NCBI GenBank assembly: GCA_964653655.1
Contig: CAZZHG010000009.1
Span: 1 to 64,000 of the forward strand
Direction of reading: 5' to 3'
DNA: 64,000 bases
Source of the DNA: CAZZHG01 sp964653655
GTDB lineage: Bacteria > Bdellovibrionota > FAC87 > UBA2466
Numbering within the stretch: the stretch's first letter is position 1; the number at the start of each line of letters is the position of its first letter. Positions 24,725 to 32,647 of the stretch are shown here, piece after piece. A program made the translations under genes and the position numbers. A model generated the notes under the pieces. It saw only the letters and a program-made list of their open reading frames with translations. It was not told where the DNA came from and searched no databases.

Positions 24725-25411
24725 ATGAAAATTCTCTTCTTGGCGACTTTGGTTTTGGGATTCGGCCTGTTTTCCCGCGCGGACGAGAAGGCCGCCGCAC
24801 CCGCGGAACCGGCGAAAGCCGAGGCTCCGAAAGCCGACGCGAAGGAAGCTCCGAAGTTCACCGGAGACGCCGCGAAGTTGAAGGATACGATGGTCGACCT
24901 CTTCGAAACTTCGAAGAAGGTGTCCGCGCCTGAAGCTTCGGAGAAGAAAAAAGCGCAGGTGCGCATCGAGAAGGCTCTCGACTGGGAACGCATCGCGAAG
25001 GATTGCCTCGGCACCAAGCGGTGGGGTGCTCAGTCGGCCGCGACCCGCAAACAATTCAAAGATCTTTTGCAGGAAGTGATCGTGCGGACCGCGTTCTCCC
25101 GCCTCGACAAGTTCTGGAGAGACACGAAGAAGTACGACATCGAGAAAATCGAAATGAAGGGCGCGAACGCCCACGTCTCCACCAAGTTTCTGGTCGACAA
25201 GGAAGATTTTCTTCTCGAGTACTTCCTCGCCAAGACGGGCGGCCAGTGGCTCATCTACGACGTCTCTTATGAGGATCTGAAATACAGCGAGAACATCGCC
25301 GAGCAGATCAGCGCCTTCATGAAGGACAACAACTTCAACACGCTCCTCGACAAGCTTCGTAAACGGCGGGACGAGCTCAAGGAAGACAAGCCCGAAGTCA
25401 AAAAGGGCTGA
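24725..25411 (+). CDS. MlaC/Ttg2D-like phospholipid-binding periplasmic protein
   Basis: A 228-residue exported protein with a signal peptide (about 1-19), then a low-complexity Ala/Pro/Lys linker (about 20-48), then an MlaC-type domain. Evidence: the helical DTMVDLFETSKKV, WERIAKDCLGTKRWG, QFKDLLQEVIVRTAF, and the strand-turn segment TGGQWLIYDVSYEDLKYSENIAEQI. MlaC shuttles phospholipids across the periplasm for outer-membrane asymmetry. The MlaFEDB partners are not in this window. Confidence 0.83.
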   Translation: MKILFLATLVLGFGLFSRADEKAAAPAEPAKAEAPKADAKEAPKFTGDAAKLKDTMVDLFETSKKVSAPEASEKKKAQVRIEKALDWERIAKDCLGTKRWGAQSAATRKQFKDLLQEVIVRTAFSRLDKFWRDTKKYDIEKIEMKGANAHVSTKFLVDKEDFLLEYFLAKTGGQWLIYDVSYEDLKYSENIAEQISAFMKDNNFNTLLDKLRKRRDELKEDKPEVKKG

Positions 25412-25541
25412 GTCGCGTTACCTGAAAAGTCTGTAATAACGGGTATCTAACTGCGCCCCTTTCCGTTCCGACACTGCGCGAAAAAGTGCAGGTTTTTTTT
25501 CCTGGAAACTGCTATTAGAGACCTCCAAACGGAGGTTTCTC

Positions 25542-26048
25542 GTGAAGCAGTTCCTTATCGGTCTTTCCCTGTTGTTGTCCGTCGGGTTCTCGGCCCCCAA
25601 GGCCGAAGCCGTTATCATCGGCGGCACTTATTTCACCGGCATCGGCATCAACTACGCCGGCTGGGGCTGGTACCCGCTCGGCCTTAACGGCTGGTGGCCC
25701 TACTACGGTTACTCTTACTGGCCGTACTACGATTTCGCGGTTTACTACGCCACGTACGGCGCGATTTCGATTTCCAAGTCCACCGGCGCGGTGGGCGTGA
25801 GCTTCCGTCACGACTCGCGCGAGGGCGCCTTCAACGACGCCAACGGCTACTGCGGCTCGGAAGATTGCCGCCCGGTCGTTTGGGTGCAGGGCGGATGCGG
25901 AGCCATCGCCGCGACGGCCGACAAGGCCGCTTTTGGCTGGGGCGTTGCGACCTCCAAGTACGCCGCTCGTAGCCGCGCGATGCGCGGATGCAAAGCGTCC
26001 GGCGGAAAGAAGGATTGCCGGATCGCCGCTTGGGTTTGCTCCTGGTAG
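25542..26048 (+). CDS. secreted DUF4189 protein, aromatic-rich (paralogue 1)
   Basis: A 168-residue exported protein with a signal peptide (about 1-23). Next comes an unusual Tyr/Trp/Gly-rich stretch (YAGWGWYPL, YYGYSYWPYYDFAVYYATYGAIS), then a DUF4189 domain (SREGAFNDANGYCGSEDC, VVWVQGGCGAIAATADKAAFGWG, SRAMRGCKASGG.KDCRIAAWVC) with six cysteines, probably in disulfides. Function unknown. GTG start with acggaggt SD. A near-identical layout follows at 26114, indicating a tandem duplication. Confidence 0.85.
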   Translation: MKQFLIGLSLLLSVGFSAPKAEAVIIGGTYFTGIGINYAGWGWYPLGLNGWWPYYGYSYWPYYDFAVYYATYGAISISKSTGAVGVSFRHDSREGAFNDANGYCGSEDCRPVVWVQGGCGAIAATADKAAFGWGVATSKYAARSRAMRGCKASGGKKDCRIAAWVCSW

Positions 26049-26113
26049 TCCGGGACTGACCTGATTTCGGCACGGGATGTGCTTAGTCTCTTCCTGAAAG
26101 GGAGGGACATCTC

Positions 26114-26620
26114 GTGAAAAAATTCATCCTCGGTATTACGTTTCTATTCGGTGTCGGCCTCGGCGGTAAACCCGCCGAGGCCTATCCGTATTTCTTTCAT
26201 TCCGGTTACGGTGTGAACTACGCCGGCTGGGGCTGGTACCCGCTCGCGGGGATCGGCACGCTGCCTTACTACGGCTACTCCTACTGGCCCTACTACAACT
26301 ACTTCGTGTACTACGCCTCCTACGGCGCTATTTCTTATTCGCTGTCGACGGGCGCGGTGGGCTGGAGCTGGGGAAACGCCACGCAACAGGGCGCTTTCGA
26401 CAGGGCGAATGGGTATTGCGCTCAGTCGGATTGCCGGCCGGTCGTTTGGGTGCAAGGCGGCTGCGCGTCGGTGGCGACGAGCTCGGATCGCTCGCGCCTC
26501 GGCTGGGGCTACGACGGTTCCCGGCACTCGGCGCAAAGCCGCGCGCTACGTGCATGCCAAGCGGGCGCGGGAGCACCGGCCGATTGCGCGGTTCTCGCTT
26601 GGGTCTGTTCGTGGAACTGA
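26114..26620 (+). CDS. secreted DUF4189 protein, aromatic-rich (paralogue 2)
   Basis: A 168-residue paralogue of the preceding gene, the same length and architecture: signal peptide, Tyr-rich segment (VNYAGWGWYPLAG, YYGYSYWPYYNYFVYYASYGAIS), then DUF4189 (QGAFDRANGYCAQSDCRPVVWVQGGC, LRACQAGAGAPADCAVLAWVC). The central YAGWGWYPL and YYGYSYWPYY blocks are almost unchanged while the rest has diverged, so the aromatic segment is probably under selection. GTG start with agggagg SD, 65 bp after paralogue 1. Confidence 0.85.
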   Translation: MKKFILGITFLFGVGLGGKPAEAYPYFFHSGYGVNYAGWGWYPLAGIGTLPYYGYSYWPYYNYFVYYASYGAISYSLSTGAVGWSWGNATQQGAFDRANGYCAQSDCRPVVWVQGGCASVATSSDRSRLGWGYDGSRHSAQSRALRACQAGAGAPADCAVLAWVCSWN

Positions 26621-26642
26621 GAATCTAACCGGATGTCTTGAA

Positions 26643-26993
26643 TCAGCGCTGAGCGTTGACTTCGTAAGAGCGAAGCTTGCCGCTGCCGTCGAATACCGCG
26701 ACGACCTCGTCGAACATCTCGAGGTTCTTTTTGTCGCGGCCTTCGTCGCCGATCCACTTCATGCCGATCTTCTTGTAGAAGCGGCAGGTTTCGCCGCTCG
26801 GCTCTTTCACGCGGCACCAGTTGGCCGAGCCGAAGTACTCGACGAAGTCCGTCTTCGTCGCGCTTCCGACCTTTTCCTTATATTCCTCGTCGAGTTTCTT
26901 TCTGGCTTCCGAAGAGGTGAGGCCGTCGCCCGTCTGTTTGGAAGAGCAGGCGGCGAGGGTGAGGAGCATTGCGATCGCGAGTACACGTTTCAT
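26643..26993 (-). CDS. small lipoprotein of unknown function
   Basis: A 116-residue lipoprotein with lipobox LAAC (Cys16, MKRVLAIAMLLTLAAC). The mature part is charged with two more cysteines (NWCRVKEPSGETCRFYKKIG) and ends in a beta-strand-like YFDEVVAVFDGSGKL-type segment, resembling small SmpA/BamE-like or META-like lipoproteins, though I cannot assign it. Aaagga SD. It lies 15 bp downstream of pepP on the same strand. Confidence 0.7.
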   Translation of the reverse strand: MKRVLAIAMLLTLAACSSKQTGDGLTSSEARKKLDEEYKEKVGSATKTDFVEYFGSANWCRVKEPSGETCRFYKKIGMKWIGDEGRDKKNLEMFDEVVAVFDGSGKLRSYEVNAQR

Positions 26994-27008
26994 GGCATTG
27001 TCCTTTCA

Positions 27009-28337
27009 TTAACGGCTGCAAAGAGACTCGACTTCCTCGATCTCCTTGGGAGCCTTCACGGTCAGCACTTTGCAACCGTTTGCGGTAATCAAGACGTCGT
27101 CCTCGATGCGCACGCCGATGCCCTTGTAACGGGCAGGACCGGGGGAATCGGGGCTGAAATAGAGACCCGGCTCGACGGTGAATACGTGGCCGGGCTCGAA
27201 CTTGCGGTGGTTTCCGTAGCGCTCGACGTAATAGGTGCCGATGTCGTGGACGTCCATGCCGAGCCAGTGGCCCGTGCCGTGGGGATAGAACGGCGAGTAG
27301 GCGCGGGTCTCGATGAGCTTCTTCGTCGGGCCTTTCAAAACTTTGAGCCGTTTCAGCTCTTCCACGAGCACTTCCACCGTCGTCTGGTGAATGGCCTGCA
27401 CCGTTTTTCCGGGGCGGGCGAGGCGGATTCCTTCCTTCTGGGCGGTCAGAACCGCTTCGTAAATTTCGCGCTGAGGTTCGGAGAAAGTTCCGCCGACCGG
27501 ACACACTCGGGTGATGTCGGCCGTGTAGTAGTCGAACTCGGCGCCCGCGTCGATGAGCAGCAAATCTTTCCCGCTCATGCGCCGGTCGTTCTGCACGTAA
27601 TGGAGCACGCAGGCATTCGGGCCGGAGGCGACAATCGACGAGTATCCGGCGCGCCCCGCGCCGTGTACGCGGAAGGCGTGATGCAAGATCGCCTCGAGCT
27701 CGTACTCGAACATGTGAGGCTTCGCCGTTCTCATCGCGGCGACATGGCCTTCCGCGGTGATGTCGGCGGCGATTTGCAGACGTTGTTGCTCGGCGGCGTT
27801 CTTCACGAGACGCATTTCTCCGAGAACGTTTTCCGGGTCGACGATGGGCCACAGCGCGCGCCCCGTTCTGCCGAGCTTGTGGCAAGCGGTCGCGAGGAGC
27901 CGGAACACTCGGGCGTCCATCTCCGGCTGAAGGCCGACCCGGTAGTAGACGGTTTCCGCTTCCTTGAGCGCTTCGATGAGAGCGTCGTCGAAAAAGTTTC
28001 CCGGCGTCGAAGCGAAAGCGGCGTCCGCTCCGAGACGTTGCTTGGCTCCTTCGGGGCCCAGGATCTTTCCTTCCCAAAGTTCCTTCGTCTTGTTGCGCGG
28101 CTCGACGAACATCTGAAACGGCGTCTTGCTCTCGGGCGAAAGCAGGCACAACGCGTTCGGTTCCTCGAATCCGGTGAGATAGAAGAAATTGCTGTCCTGG
28201 CGGTACGGGTGGTGGACGTCGTTGTTTCGGAGCGCGCTCTGAGCCGCGGGAAAAATCGCGACCCCGCCCTTTATCTTGCGGAGGAAATTCTTCCGGCGGG
28301 CGGCAAAATCAATCGACTGAATTTCCGTTGGCCACAT
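27009..28337 (-). CDS. pepP: Xaa-Pro aminopeptidase (aminopeptidase P)
   Basis: A 442-residue M24B metallopeptidase that removes N-terminal residues preceding proline. The creatinase N-domain covers about residues 1-170. The pita-bread catalytic domain shows the five metal ligands in order: two Asp in LLIDAGAEFDYYTADITR, His in PHGTGHWLGMDVHD, Glu in FTVEPGLYF and Glu in GVRIEDDVLIT. The start has no SD but is preceded by a full promoter, TTGAAT-17 bp-TAGGAT, ending 8 nt before the ATG (28346-28374). Cytoplasmic. Confidence 0.95.
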   Translation of the reverse strand: MWPTEIQSIDFAARRKNFLRKIKGGVAIFPAAQSALRNNDVHHPYRQDSNFFYLTGFEEPNALCLLSPESKTPFQMFVEPRNKTKELWEGKILGPEGAKQRLGADAAFASTPGNFFDDALIEALKEAETVYYRVGLQPEMDARVFRLLATACHKLGRTGRALWPIVDPENVLGEMRLVKNAAEQQRLQIAADITAEGHVAAMRTAKPHMFEYELEAILHHAFRVHGAGRAGYSSIVASGPNACVLHYVQNDRRMSGKDLLLIDAGAEFDYYTADITRVCPVGGTFSEPQREIYEAVLTAQKEGIRLARPGKTVQAIHQTTVEVLVEELKRLKVLKGPTKKLIETRAYSPFYPHGTGHWLGMDVHDIGTYYVERYGNHRKFEPGHVFTVEPGLYFSPDSPGPARYKGIGVRIEDDVLITANGCKVLTVKAPKEIEEVESLCSR

Positions 28338-28345
28338 GGGGCATC

Positions 28346-28374
28346 ATCCTAAGGGTGGGGTTCGGCTAATTCAA
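28346..28374 (-). promoter_or_regulatory. promoter of pepP, leaderless spacing
   Basis: On the minus strand TTGAAT (28374-28369) and TAGGAT (28351-28346) are 17 bp apart, and the -10 ends 8 nt before the pepP ATG. Transcription would begin at or within a base or two of the start codon. Confidence 0.6.
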
Positions 28375-28382
28375 CCTGACCT

Positions 28383-28724
28383 TCAGGGATCTTTGCGGAA
28401 ATCGAGCCGGATGGATCGAATGCCCAGGGCTTTGGCTTGGGGTAGCAGCATCCGGGTGACCCGGCCGAGGAGTTTCAGCGAGCCCGGCTCGTAAAACTGA
28501 TCCTGCTGGGTGGGGCAGCGGTAGCCGATGCTCAGCTCCGTCTCCGTTCCGAAGTCTTCGACCTGAATTTCGTAGGGGAGGCTGCTCATCATTTCGAAGC
28601 GCGACTTCACGGTCTGCGCATTCTCGCTAACGATCCGAACCAGCGTCGGGGTCTCGGGGCATCGCTTGGGGGTGGGGGCGGCTTGGGCGACGGACGCGAA
28701 TAGGGGAAGCAGTAACCAGCGCAT
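28383..28724 (-). CDS. small secreted protein of unknown function
   Basis: A 113-residue protein with a short signal peptide (MRWLLLPLFASVAQA). The mature part has two cysteines (RCPET, YRCPTQQ) and beta-strand character, ending IRSIRLDFRKDP. I recognise no family. A gaggag SD precedes the ATG. It lies upstream of pepP on the same strand, but pepP has its own promoter. Confidence 0.65.
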   Translation of the reverse strand: MRWLLLPLFASVAQAAPTPKRCPETPTLVRIVSENAQTVKSRFEMMSSLPYEIQVEDFGTETELSIGYRCPTQQDQFYEPGSLKLLGRVTRMLLPQAKALGIRSIRLDFRKDP

Positions 28725-28822
28725 GTGGAGTCTCCTCGGTTGTCTGGTAGACGAATGTACCGCACTTTTGTGATGCCGCTGGGCGACAAGACTGGAGGCA
28801 CCGCGACCATTACTCTGCCGCC

Positions 28823-29422
28823 ATGATTAAGCTCTATGATTTCGGTCTTTCCGGAAATTGCTACAAGGTTCGGCTCGTGCTCAACCAGCTGGGCATCCGC
28901 TACGAGAAAATCGCGGTGGATAGAGCGAACGGAGGGACGCGCACGCCCCAGTTTCTGGAGCGCTTTCCCGTCGGAAAAGTTCCCGCGATGGAGCTCGAGG
29001 ACGGAACGACGCTCACCGAATCGAACGCGATGCTTTGCTACTTCGCCGAGGGTACGCCGCTTCTCCCGGCCGATCGTCTTAAGAAAGCCCGCGTGATGCA
29101 GTGGCTCTTCTGGGAACAGTACTCGCACCAGCCCAACGTCGCGGTCCTTCGCGCGTGGAGGAAACTTTTCGGAATTCCGAAAGGGCAGGAAGCGGAAGTG
29201 CCTTTGCGCGAAGCGCTCGGTTACACCGCCCTCGGAATCCTGGAAAAGCAGCTCGCCGAAAACGATTTCCTGGTGGGGAGTTATTCCATCGCTGACATCT
29301 CCCTTTACGCCTACACCCACATGGCGGAGGAGGGTGGATTCGACATGAAACGATTTCCGTCGATCGGCGCCTGGTGCGCCCGAGTCCGCTCCCAGAAGGG
29401 GCACATTCCGCTCCTAGGGTGA
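28823..29422 (+). CDS. glutathione S-transferase family protein
   Basis: A 199-residue cytosolic GST. The thioredoxin-like domain has LSGNCYKVRLVLNQLGIRYE and the cis-Pro/glutathione-binding block VGKVPAMELEDGTTLTESNAMLCYFAEG. The C-terminal helical domain has FLVGSYSIADISLYAYTH, the N-capping box motif of GSTs. TACTCT ends 6 nt before the ATG and no SD is visible. A glutathione synthetase-like gene occurs 5 kb further on, consistent with a thiol-using cell. Confidence 0.92.
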   Translation: MIKLYDFGLSGNCYKVRLVLNQLGIRYEKIAVDRANGGTRTPQFLERFPVGKVPAMELEDGTTLTESNAMLCYFAEGTPLLPADRLKKARVMQWLFWEQYSHQPNVAVLRAWRKLFGIPKGQEAEVPLREALGYTALGILEKQLAENDFLVGSYSIADISLYAYTHMAEEGGFDMKRFPSIGAWCARVRSQKGHIPLLG

Positions 29423-29440
29423 TCGGGTAGAATGGATCCA

Positions 29441-30055
29441 ATGACACCTCTCAAGACGTTTGCCTTGGGGCTCCTCCTTCAACAGGTTGCGTTGGCCGCG
29501 CCGGCGCGGGAGGACATCGTTCTCCCGATGGGCAAGGTCTATCATCAGGTCGGTCTCAGCTCCTGCTGGGCCTATTCGACCTTTCATACGCTTCGAACTT
29601 TCTATGCGTCCCAGGTTTCCTCTCCGTGGAAGCAAGCCATCGAGGAGCTCGACGATTCGGCGGCCATCCGCGAGTTTCTCGTCGCCGACGGCTCCCTCAA
29701 GGTCAAACACAACCCTCTCTATTTCGTGATGCTCCTGGAAAAAGAATGGGGCCTGACGGACCGGCCGTGGAAGGCCTATTTCACCAATCCCCGTTGCCGC
29801 AAGGATCTCGGGCCGGGCGGAGAAGAGGGCTCAGTCGCGACGGGCGATCAGATCCCCGATCGCATCGTGGCTTCCCTGCGCAAGGGCTCGCCCAGCGTTT
29901 TCTGCAACCGCGTCCACTGCGTTTCGCTTTACGGTGTTACCTTGGAAAACGGGGCGCCCAAGCAGTACTGGGTCGCCAACAGTCTCGGCGGACTGGAAAA
30001 GCGCGCGGCCGACGCGATCCCGAATTCCTTCTGCTATCTTCTGACTCACGACTGA
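29441..30055 (+). CDS. secreted papain-like cysteine protease homologue
   Basis: A 204-residue exported protein (signal peptide about 1-19). The sequence carries the papain triad in order: Gln and Cys in YHQVGLSSCWAYSTFHTL (compare papain QGxCGSCWAFS), His in VHCVSLYGVTLENG, and Asn in QYWVANSLGG (compare YWIVKNSWG). Spacing between Cys and His is about 117 residues, near the family norm, though the protein is small and lacks a propeptide. ATG 29441 is preferred to ATG 29432 because TAGAAT ends 7 nt upstream. Substrate unknown; probably periplasmic or secreted. Confidence 0.72.
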   Translation: MTPLKTFALGLLLQQVALAAPAREDIVLPMGKVYHQVGLSSCWAYSTFHTLRTFYASQVSSPWKQAIEELDDSAAIREFLVADGSLKVKHNPLYFVMLLEKEWGLTDRPWKAYFTNPRCRKDLGPGGEEGSVATGDQIPDRIVASLRKGSPSVFCNRVHCVSLYGVTLENGAPKQYWVANSLGGLEKRAADAIPNSFCYLLTHD

Positions 30056-30139
30056 CCTGCCACACTTTTGTCAGGATTGCCTTCTAACCTGAGTCTAAGG
30101 CGCGGATTCCGCGCCGGAACGACAACAGGGGATGGCAAC

Positions 30140-30613
30140 ATGAAAGACAACCAGGGCAGGTTCCTTCAAACTTTACGTTGGAGTCTAGCGGCGATCGCGC
30201 TGCTTTCGCTCGTAGCTTGCGGCCGCGAGCCGCTCGCCGAGACGGAAGAGGATGCGCTGTCGGATCACTATCTCGCCGAGGAGTTTCACTCGGCTCCCGC
30301 CGTTCGCGGAGCGGTTTCGACGTCCAACGTGAATGTGGATCAAATCAAACAGCGGGTTTCCCAGTTCGCTCAGACGGCGAAAGCGGGATTTCAAGCCTGC
30401 CGCTCGGACATCCAGACCCAGGCTCCGCAGCTCGTGCAGACGAAGCCGCAGAACCGGGAACAGGGAAAGCAGCAGCTTCAGGCGATTCTGAACTTCTTCA
30501 AGACGGCTTCGCTCTCCGCGCCGTGCTCTCAGCTGGTGAATCAGCTGAAGGCATTCCGGGAAAAAGTGCGGCAAAGGGTTCAGCCTCAAACCACGGGCAC
30601 ACCGTCGTATTGA
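30140..30613 (+). CDS. small lipoprotein of unknown function
   Basis: A 157-residue lipoprotein with an unusually long positively charged leader (MKDNQGRFLQTLRW) before the hydrophobic helix and lipobox LVAC. The mature part is helical and Gln-rich (QAQPQLVQTK-like), with two cysteines (GFQACRSD, SAPCSQLV). No family recognised. The ATG at 30140 has an aggggatgg SD and is chosen over the upstream frame. A strong hairpin follows the stop. Confidence 0.7.
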   Translation: MKDNQGRFLQTLRWSLAAIALLSLVACGREPLAETEEDALSDHYLAEEFHSAPAVRGAVSTSNVNVDQIKQRVSQFAQTAKAGFQACRSDIQTQAPQLVQTKPQNREQGKQQLQAILNFFKTASLSAPCSQLVNQLKAFREKVRQRVQPQTTGTPSY

Positions 30614-30621
30614 GGGGAAGG

Positions 30622-30673
30622 GGCCGGGATCGGAGATGGAAAACCCAAGGCAAGCCCATTTCCGATCCCGGCC
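30622..30673. terminator. bidirectional stem-loop terminator
   Basis: Arms 30622-30639 and 30656-30673 pair over 18 bp with one G-T pair (GGCCGGGATCGGAGATGG with CCATTTCCGATCCCGGCC) around a 16-nt loop. It lies between two convergent genes. No long T-tract is present on either side. Confidence 0.75.
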
Positions 30674-30694
30674 TACTCTGGTTCCCTTCAACGC

Positions 30695-31957
30695 TTAGAG
30701 CGCTTTTTCGGCGAGAGCCAGCCCCTTGCGGACGTAATCGATCAGCACCCACTGGTTCACGCCCTTCGCTTCATCGTGCCACGCGACGGATAAGCAGCCC
30801 CATTTGCCCCGAGGGCCCTGGAGCAGATAAGCCATCGTCATCACGCCGGGTTCGGAGCCGCCTTTGTAGCCGGCGTAGGTGAACTTCGCCGTGTCGACGA
30901 GCGGCTGATTGATCGAGAGAATCGAGTCCACTTCCTTGCTCGCCCGGCCGTGGAGACTCTCCATCGCCGCGCACTGACCTTCCGTCGAGCCGAACCACTC
31001 GAGCTCGTTGATTCGCGCCGGTTTGTCGAAGGGCACTCCGTTGGTGCCCACCTTGGAAAGCGGGAAGGTGCCCACTTGCGCGTGCAGGATCTGGCGCCGG
31101 TCCACCTCGGCGGCGTCGACGAAACTCTGCGTGAGGGCGGCGTCCACGCCCCATTTCAGCTTGAAGAACTCCGCCGTCGTGAGAAAGGGCTGATTGGCTT
31201 GCGGGAAAGGATTTCCCATCGGCGTGAGCTCGGCCTCGACGTGAATCCGGCCGAGGTGCTGAATCAAATGATCGGTGGCCGTGTTGTCGCTGATCGAAAT
31301 CATCTTCGCTGCGTACTCGGCGAGCGTCGCTTCGGTTCCGGCGGGAAGGTTCTGCATGTCGCCGGAGGGGAGGCTCTTCCAGTCGTCCTTTACGGCAAGC
31401 TTATCGGTCCACTTCACCTTGCCGTTTTTGACCGCGGTCTCGAGGGCTCCGAGGACGTATAGCTTGAAGCCCGAGCCGAGGGGCTGGCGCTCGCCACCCT
31501 TCGCGGACTGAGGAGGCTCGCCGAAAACGGAAAGCGTCGAGGAGGCGGTGCCCCGCCAGGAAGCGAGGTACTTTCTCACGTCGTCGAAATTCGTGAGGGG
31601 AGCGTTGAGGTCGATCTCCGTGAAGCGAAGGGCGGTGAACTTACCGTCGGCGCCGACTTGAAAGACGACGCGCAACCGGTGGCCCGGCGCCGAGAAGAGA
31701 TCGTAAGTGCCCGCGTCCGCCGTTTCGCTGACCAGGACTCTTCGGGCGCAATCGCCCGTGGCCTCGTGAAGCTCGTCGAGCACCGCTTGGAAACTGTCCG
31801 ACGGCAACGCCTTTACGAAGGCGGGGTCGAAATGTTCGGTGTAAACGAACGCCTTCGAGTTCACGACGTAGTCGCAGAGAAATTCCGCTCCCTTGTCGAC
31901 GGTTCCCGCCACGGCCGCAAGCGACCAGCCCAATCCCAACACCCATGCGAATTTCAT
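30695..31957 (-). CDS. class A beta-lactamase-fold serine hydrolase with extra N-terminal domain
   Basis: A 420-residue exported protein (signal peptide about 1-18). Residues about 20-130 form a beta-sandwich/cystatin-like extra domain. The C-terminal part carries the penicillin-recognising motifs: SGFK (S162, K165) in PLGSGFKLYVLGAL, SDN in ISISDNTATDHL (223-225), and the third-motif equivalent YKGGSEPG. It may be a beta-lactamase, a PBP-like peptidase or an inactive relative; the usual KTG triad reads KGG. A full leaderless promoter precedes the ATG. Confidence 0.8.
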   Translation of the reverse strand: MKFAWVLGLGWSLAAVAGTVDKGAEFLCDYVVNSKAFVYTEHFDPAFVKALPSDSFQAVLDELHEATGDCARRVLVSETADAGTYDLFSAPGHRLRVVFQVGADGKFTALRFTEIDLNAPLTNFDDVRKYLASWRGTASSTLSVFGEPPQSAKGGERQPLGSGFKLYVLGALETAVKNGKVKWTDKLAVKDDWKSLPSGDMQNLPAGTEATLAEYAAKMISISDNTATDHLIQHLGRIHVEAELTPMGNPFPQANQPFLTTAEFFKLKWGVDAALTQSFVDAAEVDRRQILHAQVGTFPLSKVGTNGVPFDKPARINELEWFGSTEGQCAAMESLHGRASKEVDSILSINQPLVDTAKFTYAGYKGGSEPGVMTMAYLLQGPRGKWGCLSVAWHDEAKGVNQWVLIDYVRKGLALAEKAL

Positions 31958-31963
31958 GGGGCA

Positions 31964-31992
31964 ACGCTAACCACGCGCCCGGAAATTGCCAA
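31964..31992 (-). promoter_or_regulatory. promoter of the beta-lactamase-fold gene, leaderless spacing
   Basis: On the minus strand TTGGCA (31992-31987) and TAGCGT (31969-31964) are 17 bp apart; the -10 ends 6 nt before the ATG at 31957. No SD is present. This is one of the clearest leaderless arrangements in the window. Confidence 0.65.
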
Positions 31993-32045
31993 GCCAGTTT
32001 TGATCTCAGGTGATTGATATTCCTGCAAATCTTAACCGCGTCCGC

Positions 32046-32588
32046 TCATCGGGCCGCGGCAATGATGGCTGGAACCGAGCGCTTCATTAGATCTTGGAGC
32101 GCCTTATAGAGCGAATCGGTGAACTCGCTTTCGGAAGCGGCATGGGAAGTCTGGGACGAGTTCCCCGCGAATGACTGGGTCGACTCTTCCCCGCCTCCGC
32201 TCAACTTAACTTCGACTCGGATAGTGGAATCGACATTCCAGGACTCGGCTTGCACCACTTCCTTTACCGTACCGGCAACTACAAGCGGGTTGGGTGAAGT
32301 CTCGCATTCTTGCGCGCCCGCCTTGAGCAGCTCCCGCTTGTAGGCCGCCCGGATCCACTCCGGTACATCGCCGTAGGTTTTAACGTCGCTCGTCTTGATG
32401 CCCAGGAGGAAAGTGTGTCCGAGAAGCTGCGGGTTCTCACGGGCATCCGTGAACTCGGCGACTTTCACGCAAACGGGCTTTGCGAATCTGGCTTCGCTAC
32501 CGGTCGGCAGAGGGTCGAGGTGGACGACTTTCGGGGCGAGGGCGCAACCGAACAGGGTGAAAACAATCAGAGGAAAAATTAGGCGCAT
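32046..32588 (-). CDS. YajG-like lipoprotein
   Basis: A 180-residue lipoprotein; the lipobox is LFGC (Cys15). It has the layout of YajG-type putative lipoproteins: VVHLDPLP near the start, CVKVAEFTDARENPQLLGHTF, then WIRAAYKRELLKAGAQ, NPLVVAGTVKEVVQAESWNVDSTIRVEVKL and a C-terminal SLYKALQDLMKRSVPAII helix. Function unknown; probably outer-membrane attached. An aaggag SD lies about 10 nt before the ATG. Confidence 0.72.
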   Translation of the reverse strand: MRLIFPLIVFTLFGCALAPKVVHLDPLPTGSEARFAKPVCVKVAEFTDARENPQLLGHTFLLGIKTSDVKTYGDVPEWIRAAYKRELLKAGAQECETSPNPLVVAGTVKEVVQAESWNVDSTIRVEVKLSGGGEESTQSFAGNSSQTSHAASESEFTDSLYKALQDLMKRSVPAIIAAAR

Positions 32589-32647
32589 GGGCGAGGCTCC
32601 TTCCGTTGGTCAGGATTAGACGGAGGAGGCGCCTGATCCGTTACGGA

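Noticed and set aside
25412..25541. Terminator after the MlaC-like gene
   Set aside because: A T-run (TTTTTTTT near 25494) exists but the stem before it is only 4 bp; too weak to call.
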